In this document: positions 8,024-12,140 of the stretch, one piece after another
Numbering within the stretch: position 1 is the stretch's first letter
Layout of the letters: the number at the start of each line of letters is the position of its first letter
Source: Opitutia bacterium
GTDB lineage: Bacteria > Verrucomicrobiota > Verrucomicrobiia > Opitutales > Seribacteraceae
Direction of reading: 5' to 3'
Length of the DNA stretch: 12,140 nt
Assembly (NCBI GenBank): GCA_018695085.1
Contig: JABHOU010000431.1
Location: 1-12,140 of the forward strand
The notes under the pieces: generated by a model
What the model saw: only the letters and a program-made list of their open reading frames with translations
The model's database searches: none
What the model was told of the DNA's origin: nothing
Made by a program: the position numbers and the translations under genes

Positions 8024-8374
8024 ATGAAGTTTTTCCTGTCCATATGTTGTCTGGTCCTCTGCATGGGGCTTTCAATATCAGCGGTTTCGCCTGACTTTCA
8101 TTCTTTTTTCTTTCATTCCAATAAGGCCTGTCCTCATTCGGATAAATCCACTCCATGCCATTCTCATGAAGATAAAGAGGAAAAGGAAGGCGATGAAGGG
8201 AGTTCCTGTCCGGTGCTTCTTTTTAACAAGTCCTCTCAATTTTCCCATTTCCCTGTTTGTTTGCCACAGGCTGTTCTTTCGGTCGTCGAGTTATCTTTTG
8301 AAGATCGCGAAAGTGCATGGTTTTGTCGCAAGACCATTTCCGTTTGGGCTAGGGGACCTCCCCATCGAGCGTAG
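8024..8374 (+). CDS. Small secreted His/Cys-rich protein preceding the TonB receptor, putative metal-binding (DUF2946-like)
   Basis: A 116-residue protein from ATG 8024. It has a signal peptide (MKFFLSICCLVLCMGLSISAV), then a polar Cys/His-rich segment with the pattern CPHS-x5-CHSH followed by an acidic Glu/Lys/Asp run and a further Cys (SSCPVLLF), then a less polar tail ending WARGPPHRA. Small exported proteins with a CHxH...C-hydrophobic core and a terminal R(A/G)PP motif often precede metal-related TonB receptors and are sometimes annotated DUF2946. This resemblance is from pattern, not a search. It is co-oriented with and 131 bases upstream of the receptor, suggesting a shared role in metal handling. 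ATG at 8009 (AAGG two bases before it) or TTG at 7985 are alternative starts; 8024 gives the cleanest signal peptide and has GGGA six bases upstream. It could bind zinc or copper. Confidence 0.65.
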   Translation: MKFFLSICCLVLCMGLSISAVSPDFHSFFFHSNKACPHSDKSTPCHSHEDKEEKEGDEGSSCPVLLFNKSSQFSHFPVCLPQAVLSVVELSFEDRESAWFCRKTISVWARGPPHRA

Positions 8375-8447
8375 TCATTTCGTGTAGCGTCGGCTTCCGA
8401 GAATTCTCTGGGAGCGGCACCTTTCATTCCTTTTTAGCCAAACGAGG

Positions 8448-8482
8448 ACCAAGCCTCATTTGCAGTCGAGGCCTTGGTTTTT
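8448..8482 (+). terminator. Intrinsic-terminator-like hairpin in the receptor leader
   Basis: The arm 8448-8457 (ACCAAGCCTC) pairs with 8468-8478 (GAGGCCTTGGT) as ten base pairs with one bulged C, around a 10-nt loop, directly followed by a T-run (8478-8482, then CTC). It lies 74 bases after the stop of the small His/Cys-rich gene and ends 27 bases before the hairpin-free receptor ATG. It may terminate the upstream gene or attenuate transcription into the receptor gene. A second CGAGG at 8443-8447 could compete with CGAGG at 8467-8471 for CCTC at 8454-8457, which would give an alternative fold. Confidence 0.6.
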
Positions 8483-8505
8483 CTCTATCTTACTCTCTTA
8501 TCCAA

Positions 8506-10563
8506 ATGAAATATTTACCTTCCACACTTATGATTTTCGCTTCCTTGGCTACGGCTCAGGACAAAAATTTAAACGAACGATTAGAGGAACTCGAACCTCT
8601 CGTCGTCGAGTCCTCTCCACTTAACACAAAAGTCGAGGATTTGACCCAAGCATGGAGCGTGCTGAACAAAAGCGAGCTTGAAAAAGCAAAGGCCAACACA
8701 ATAGCGGATACCTTGGCCAATCAGCCCGGAATCCACCAGACTTACTTCGGGCCCAGCTCAAACCGTCCCATCATTAGAGGCTTGGGCAAGCACCGCATCC
8801 GCATGCTTCAAAACGGCGTGGAGTCCTTCGACTTTTCCGCATCTTCCGCAGATCATGCCGTTAATATTGATCCCATGTTGATTGAGCGAATCGAGATGCT
8901 TAGAGGTTCATCGGCCCTTTTGTACGGTTCCAACGCCATCGGCGGAGCGGTCAACGTCATTGACCGCAGCATTCCCACTCGCTCCTTCGCCGGTTCTCCG
9001 GGGGCAGTCTTTCGTACTGGCTACAACAGCGTGAACGATGGTTGGAACGTTGGCGGAATGGGCTTTGCGGGCACGGAATCCCTCAGCTTTCAAATCAACG
9101 GGTCCAATAGGGATTACGATAATTACGATTCCCCCGTCGGCAAGATCGCCAACAGCATGGGAGAAAGTCATTCCTATGGGCTGGGGGGGGCTCGCATTTG
9201 GGACAACGGCTACGCAGGTATGAGCTTTTCCTCGCTGGAAAACATCTACGGAGTCCCTGGTGAACATGCGGATCTCGAAACCCGAATCGAAATGGAAAGC
9301 GATCGCTTTCAGGCTCGTTCCGAGTTCGATGTCACGGGTTCGGACTTCCTGAAAAGCGTGCAATTGACTTTGGGCTACGGGGACTATCTCCACAATGAAA
9401 TCGGCAAGGAAGACGAAAACGCCACTGAAACGGAAACGCACTCCACTTTCATCCGGGATGGATTCGAGACTAGAATTGCCTTTGTGCATGAGCTAGGCTC
9501 CCTGCGCGGTGTATTTGGCTTTCACGGCCTTTTCGACAACCTCAAGATTGCTGGTGAAGAAAGCATTTTTGGCGGGGACGAGGCAAACGGAACCATCGGC
9601 GCCATCTCGGGAGAGGATTCTAGCAGGATTGCCTTCTTCCTTATGGAGGAATTCGATCTCGGGGACACCACTCTGGTCAACGCCGGCATCCGTTGGGAAA
9701 ACCATGATCGCGACTTGCAAGGCGAAAAGGATACCGACGAGTCCATCTTCAGCGCGGCCGGCGGCATTTCCCAACAACTCGGCGAAGAATGGACGCTCAG
9801 CGGCAATCTCAATTACACGGAACGTACTCCGGAGACTGCGGAATTGTACAGCTTCGGGCCCCACCACGGCACGGAATCATTTGAAATCGGCAACCCCGCC
9901 CTAAAGAACGAGACCGCAACCGGCGTGGAAGTCATCCTGCGGCGCAACATCGGCAAGGTCACGGGACAACTCTCCGCCTTCCACACCCAATTTGACAATT
10001 ACGTCTTCCTAGAGGCCAACGGCAATGAACGGTTAGTACACGGAGAAGACATGCGTGAAATGCAGTATGAAGGCGCCAAGGCCGAGTTCAGGGGACTGGA
10101 GGCCGAGATCGACTGGCTTGCTCTGGAGAATCCCGGCTGGTCGCTCCTGCTCTCCGCATACGGCGACATGGTGCGTGGAAAGAACGAGACCGAAGGAACC
10201 TACCTGCCTCGGATTCCTGCCTCCAGACTGGGTGTCGGCTTTGAAATCCAAGCAGATAGGCTGACCTTTGGCATGGATCTCAATCACGCCTTCAAACAGG
10301 ACGAGATACCCGTGCATGAAGAGGAAACCGGCGGTGGAGGTGGTCATGACGATCATGATCACGAGCCTACGCCCACGGCCTCCCATTCCCTGCTGAACGC
10401 CTACGCCAGTTATGATCTCAGCATGGGAGACGCCGCAGGCCAAATCTTCCTTCGCGGGCACAACCTTACTGATGAGCTAGCCCGCCTTCACTCCTCCTTG
10501 CTCAAGGATTCCGCCCTTTTGCCCGGGGCAGGAGTTGAGATAGGCCTGAGGCTTGATTTTTAG
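8506..10563 (+). CDS. TonB-dependent outer-membrane receptor, ZnuD-like (probable zinc or other metal uptake)
   Basis: A 685-residue TonB-dependent receptor that imports a metal or metal complex across the outer membrane using TonB energy. It has a short signal peptide (1-17, ending LATA before QDKN), a TonB-box-like EPLVVES (30-36), and a plug domain (about 40-155) with RPIIRGLGKHRIRMLQNG and the hallmark IERIEMLRGSSALLYGSNAIGGAVNV. A 22-strand barrel follows, ending in a C-terminal Phe (GLRLDF). Similarity to Neisseria ZnuD, recalled rather than searched, includes the plug, YTERTPETAELYSFGPHHGTESFEIGNPAL, a PRIPASRLG strand, and HNLTDELARLHSSLLKD near the end. A His/Asp-rich loop (H604, H614, H617, H619 after a Gly5 run) is consistent with metal capture. 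No Shine-Dalgarno precedes the ATG; the 23 bases upstream are almost all pyrimidine. A copper receptor of the OprC/NosA type is the main alternative. Confidence 0.85.
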   Translation: MKYLPSTLMIFASLATAQDKNLNERLEELEPLVVESSPLNTKVEDLTQAWSVLNKSELEKAKANTIADTLANQPGIHQTYFGPSSNRPIIRGLGKHRIRMLQNGVESFDFSASSADHAVNIDPMLIERIEMLRGSSALLYGSNAIGGAVNVIDRSIPTRSFAGSPGAVFRTGYNSVNDGWNVGGMGFAGTESLSFQINGSNRDYDNYDSPVGKIANSMGESHSYGLGGARIWDNGYAGMSFSSLENIYGVPGEHADLETRIEMESDRFQARSEFDVTGSDFLKSVQLTLGYGDYLHNEIGKEDENATETETHSTFIRDGFETRIAFVHELGSLRGVFGFHGLFDNLKIAGEESIFGGDEANGTIGAISGEDSSRIAFFLMEEFDLGDTTLVNAGIRWENHDRDLQGEKDTDESIFSAAGGISQQLGEEWTLSGNLNYTERTPETAELYSFGPHHGTESFEIGNPALKNETATGVEVILRRNIGKVTGQLSAFHTQFDNYVFLEANGNERLVHGEDMREMQYEGAKAEFRGLEAEIDWLALENPGWSLLLSAYGDMVRGKNETEGTYLPRIPASRLGVGFEIQADRLTFGMDLNHAFKQDEIPVHEEETGGGGGHDDHDHEPTPTASHSLLNAYASYDLSMGDAAGQIFLRGHNLTDELARLHSSLLKDSALLPGAGVEIGLRLDF

Positions 10564-10681
10564 TGCACGGAATTCGGACTCTCGACAACCGAATGGATGG
10601 ATGCAAAGAGGACAAATAAAAGGAATCTGGCAATCATGGAGGTGATCCTGGGACGGTAAAAAAAAGGGAATCAACTGTCGA

Positions 10682-11218
10682 TCAATGGGAATGACCAAGG
10701 TTGAGCTGAACGGATTTGCTTGCCGCCAGATCAATGCCCTTGGCGTCCAATCGAGCCTCTACCCTCCACTTTATTCGCGTCCGTCTGTCGCTTAGCAACC
10801 TAAAGGCCGAAACCAAGGTTTGCCCGATTCCCGAATTCATGAATTCGGGAGATTGCATGTTGGGGGTTGAGATTTGAAAGTCATATTTCGCGAAATACCC
10901 TCCCGGATATTCGCGAGCGTTTTCCACCGTGATCTGGTCACAATAAATCTCGTCTCTCCTCGTTCTTTTTTTGTCGCCATCTCGGATTTCAGTTTCTTTC
11001 ACTCCCCTAAGAGTAACAATCAACTGGTTTCCTTGAATAGCCTTCTTCGTCACGAGGTCAAAACTTCCGGAAATAACCTGTCCGGCGCCAAAGGAAGCTT
11101 GTGGTATGGTCAGTTTGATAGAACCGCGTAAAAATCTCATCACAAAATAAATAACGGCACCGATCAGTAGAAGCGCCAAGACGGCGCAAATGATGATTGA
11201 GAGAGTGTTTTCGGGCAT
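10682..11218 (-). CDS. Membrane-anchored protein with arrestin-like beta domain, function unknown
   Basis: A 178-residue protein with one N-terminal membrane span (about residues 7-28, ending in FLRGS), then a cytoplasmic or periplasmic beta-rich domain. The domain begins IKLTIPQASFGAGQVISGSF, a pattern of strand, Gly-x-x-Ile-Ser-Gly and strand like the start of arrestin-fold and Spo0M-like domains. It continues NQLIVTLRGVKETEIRDG, a basic KKRTRRDE turn, YFAKYDFQIS with a proline-containing linker, and finally IKWRVEARLDAKGIDLAASKSVQL, also typical of the second sheet. The assignment is by pattern only and tentative. The ATG is at 11216-11218, with AAAGAAAG about ten bases upstream as a plausible ribosome site. 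It converges with the receptor gene (118-base gap) and is separated from the aquaporin gene by a terminator, so it is probably transcribed alone. A 22-bp perfect palindrome lies inside it (10829-10850). Confidence 0.75.
   Translation of the reverse strand: MPENTLSIIICAVLALLLIGAVIYFVMRFLRGSIKLTIPQASFGAGQVISGSFDLVTKKAIQGNQLIVTLRGVKETEIRDGDKKRTRRDEIYCDQITVENAREYPGGYFAKYDFQISTPNMQSPEFMNSGIGQTLVSAFRLLSDRRTRIKWRVEARLDAKGIDLAASKSVQLNLGHSH
10829..10850. repeat. 22-bp perfect palindrome inside the arrestin-like gene
   Basis: The half-site TCCCGAATTCA is followed immediately by its exact reverse complement, with no spacer, giving a 22-bp perfect palindrome containing two GAATTC hexamers around a central ATG-like trinucleotide. 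It encodes Pro-Glu-Phe-Met-Asn-Ser-Gly in the arrestin-like protein, in frame and without disturbance. No second copy is seen elsewhere in the window. Confidence 0.9.
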
Positions 11219-11255
11219 GTCGTTACTTTCTTTAACCTTAAGTTGGTAGAATCCT

Positions 11256-11286
11256 AAAAAATGAGAGTTCTCCTTTAGAGGACTCT
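11256..11286 (-). terminator. Intrinsic terminator downstream of the aquaporin gene
   Basis: Read on the minus strand, AGAGT (11286-11282 side) pairs with ACTCT (11268-11264 side), and after one C-A mismatch CTC pairs with GAG around a 5-nt loop. After two bases comes a run of six T (11261-11256). It lies 79 bases past the aquaporin stop and ends 38 bases before the next minus-strand ATG, so it should separate the aquaporin and arrestin-like transcripts. The stem is short and A/T-rich at its base, so efficiency may be moderate. Confidence 0.5.
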
Positions 11287-11364
11287 TGTCGTATTATCAA
11301 TAAGTTAGCTTCACTGCTTTTTTAAAGCGAAAGCTAAAATGCTTTTGATTGTGACTGGGCGCAG

Positions 11365-12000
11365 TCAACTACGACTGAATACTTTTTTATAGAGTATGTA
11401 GGCCAAGAATGCACCTATGACCTGAGCGGCGCAAAAAGCCATCACGTCGTCCGGACTTATGCCGGCAAACGTGTTCGAGAAAGCCCTACCAATTGTTCCC
11501 GCTGGGTTGGCAAAGGATGTGGAAGAGGTAAACCAGTAGGCTGCCCCGATGTAGGCGGCCACCATTCCGGCCACTTTTTCCACTGATGCCAAAAGAATGA
11601 CAAGCAAGAGGCCGAATGTCGCAAAGATTTCACTTGCGAACAGATTCGGTCCCGATCTGGCTTTCTCGGAGAAGTTCACGGGATCAATTTCGAACATATA
11701 GTTGGCGAGCATTACGCCTAGAATGGCTCCCGCAATCTGAAGAGCAACGAAGACGGCGCAAGTCTTGACGGAGATTTCCCCCTTTAAGCAAAAAACAAAG
11801 GAAACGGCGGGATTGAAATGGGTGCTGAATGGCTGAAACGAACTAATTAAAAAATAAAGGGCAAAGACCGTGGCCAGAGTATTGGTGAGCAAAGTTACCT
11901 GGTCGCTTGTATCGTTCAGGTTCTCGCCCATTATTCCCGAACCAACCACTGCGCAGAATAATATTCCCGTTCCTAGAAACTCTGAAATGTATTTGGCCAT
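11365..12000 (-). CDS. Aquaporin / MIP-family channel, arsenic-operon type
   Basis: A 211-residue MIP-family channel in the inner membrane, with six membrane spans and two half-helices. The two NPA boxes are visible: THFNPAVSF (about residues 61-69) and SFANPAGTIGRAFSNTFAGI (about 162-181). The segment AAYIGAAYWFTSSTSFANPA together with FSNTFAGISPDDV is characteristic of the short aquaporin subfamily that often accompanies arsR and arsC genes and is thought to pass arsenite or small neutral solutes; the recall is from family knowledge, not a search. The second box has Gly after NPA where most relatives carry Val. The ATG is at 11998-12000, with no strong Shine-Dalgarno. A candidate promoter is TTGAAA (12048-12043) and TAGAGA (12025-12020) with 17 bases between, weak. 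Arsenic genes, if any, would lie beyond the right edge. Confidence 0.88.
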   Translation of the reverse strand: MAKYISEFLGTGILFCAVVGSGIMGENLNDTSDQVTLLTNTLATVFALYFLISSFQPFSTHFNPAVSFVFCLKGEISVKTCAVFVALQIAGAILGVMLANYMFEIDPVNFSEKARSGPNLFASEIFATFGLLLVILLASVEKVAGMVAAYIGAAYWFTSSTSFANPAGTIGRAFSNTFAGISPDDVMAFCAAQVIGAFLAYILYKKVFSRS

Positions 12001-12140
12001 ATAATTATGAAATCAGATTTCTCTAGTAATTTGACCATGAATTTTCAACAGCCATTATCCTACGCATTTCACTGGGTGTCGTCGAAGGCTTATATCCCGA
12101 TAGTATCTAAAGGTTTTCCTGACGTGTCGCTTCTGTTAAT
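12001..12140. other. Right-edge region without a supportable gene
   Basis: These 140 bases precede the aquaporin gene and run to the window edge. On the plus strand a frame opens at ATG 12037 and stays open to the edge (34 codons), but it has no ribosome site and that length is unsurprising by chance. On the minus strand two short open tails enter from the edge and stop at about 12090 and 12107; either could be the end of an upstream gene such as an arsenic-operon member. Nothing can be decided from this window. Confidence 0.3.

Noticed and set aside
7921..8064. N-terminal extension of the cytochrome-like protein to 8064
   Set aside because: It would place 48 residues before a clear signal peptide and overlap the divergent His/Cys-rich gene, so the ATG at 7920 is preferred.
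8375..8505. Cobalamin or other known riboswitch before the TonB receptor
   Set aside because: No B12-box-like or other riboswitch core was recognised; the leader is short and explained by the single hairpin.
8908..9489. Minus-strand frame of 193 codons inside the receptor gene
   Set aside because: Antisense shadow of a confidently identified TonB receptor; no independent evidence.
10572..10594. Inverted repeat ATTCGG/CCGAAT just after the receptor stop as its terminator
   Set aside because: Six pairs around an 11-nt loop with no T-run afterwards; the A8 run at 10658-10665 is too distant and belongs, if anything, to the minus strand, where no adjacent stem is visible.
11351..11368. TGACTG/CAGTCA hairpin overlapping the aquaporin stop as a terminator
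   Set aside because: Six pairs but no T-run on the minus strand; the hairpin at 11264-11286 with six T is a better terminator.

Overview
The window looks like a chromosomal segment of a Gram-negative, heterotrophic bacterium, most likely from the Verrucomicrobiota (Opitutae-like) or a related PVC lineage. The main argument is the adjacent pair of a CxxCH-bearing DUF1587/1595/1592/1588/1585 protein and a Tat-exported DUF1552 protein. That pair is very common in Verrucomicrobiota and Planctomycetota, but also occurs in Acidobacteria and myxobacteria. A TonB-dependent receptor proves an outer membrane. The lineage call is inference, because no rRNA or other marker gene is present.

Layout: (1) 1-1557 (+) is the C-terminal two thirds of a monomeric NADP-dependent isocitrate dehydrogenase that begins upstream of the window. 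(2) 1666-1968 (+) is a small four-helix membrane protein of unknown role. (3) 2049-7920 (-) is a four-gene cluster, in transcription order: large DUF1592-type cytochrome-like protein, DUF1552 Tat substrate, 3-hydroxyisobutyrate-dehydrogenase-like enzyme, and secreted lactonase-fold beta-propeller. (4) 8024-10563 (+), divergent from the cluster, is a small secreted His/Cys-rich protein followed by a ZnuD-like TonB-dependent receptor; an intrinsic-terminator-like hairpin ends 27 nt before the receptor ATG. (5) 10682-11218 (-) is a membrane-anchored protein with an arrestin-like beta domain. (6) 11365-12000 (-) is an aquaporin of the short type often found with arsenic-resistance genes, followed by an intrinsic terminator.

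How the genes may work together: the minus-strand cluster could be an envelope oxidation module. The haem-binding-like DUF1592 protein and its exported DUF1552 partner would sit outside the cytoplasm. The cytoplasmic dehydrogenase and the exported lactonase could process related oxidised sugar or hydroxy-acid intermediates. The plus-strand pair looks like metal acquisition, zinc first and copper second: the receptor has ZnuD-like signatures and a His/Asp-rich segment, and the small protein before it has a Cys/His metal-binding pattern. Aquaporin and arrestin-like genes are separated by a terminator and are probably transcribed independently.

No tRNA, rRNA, CRISPR array, insertion sequence or integrase was seen. 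There is no gene-free stretch longer than 300 bases.
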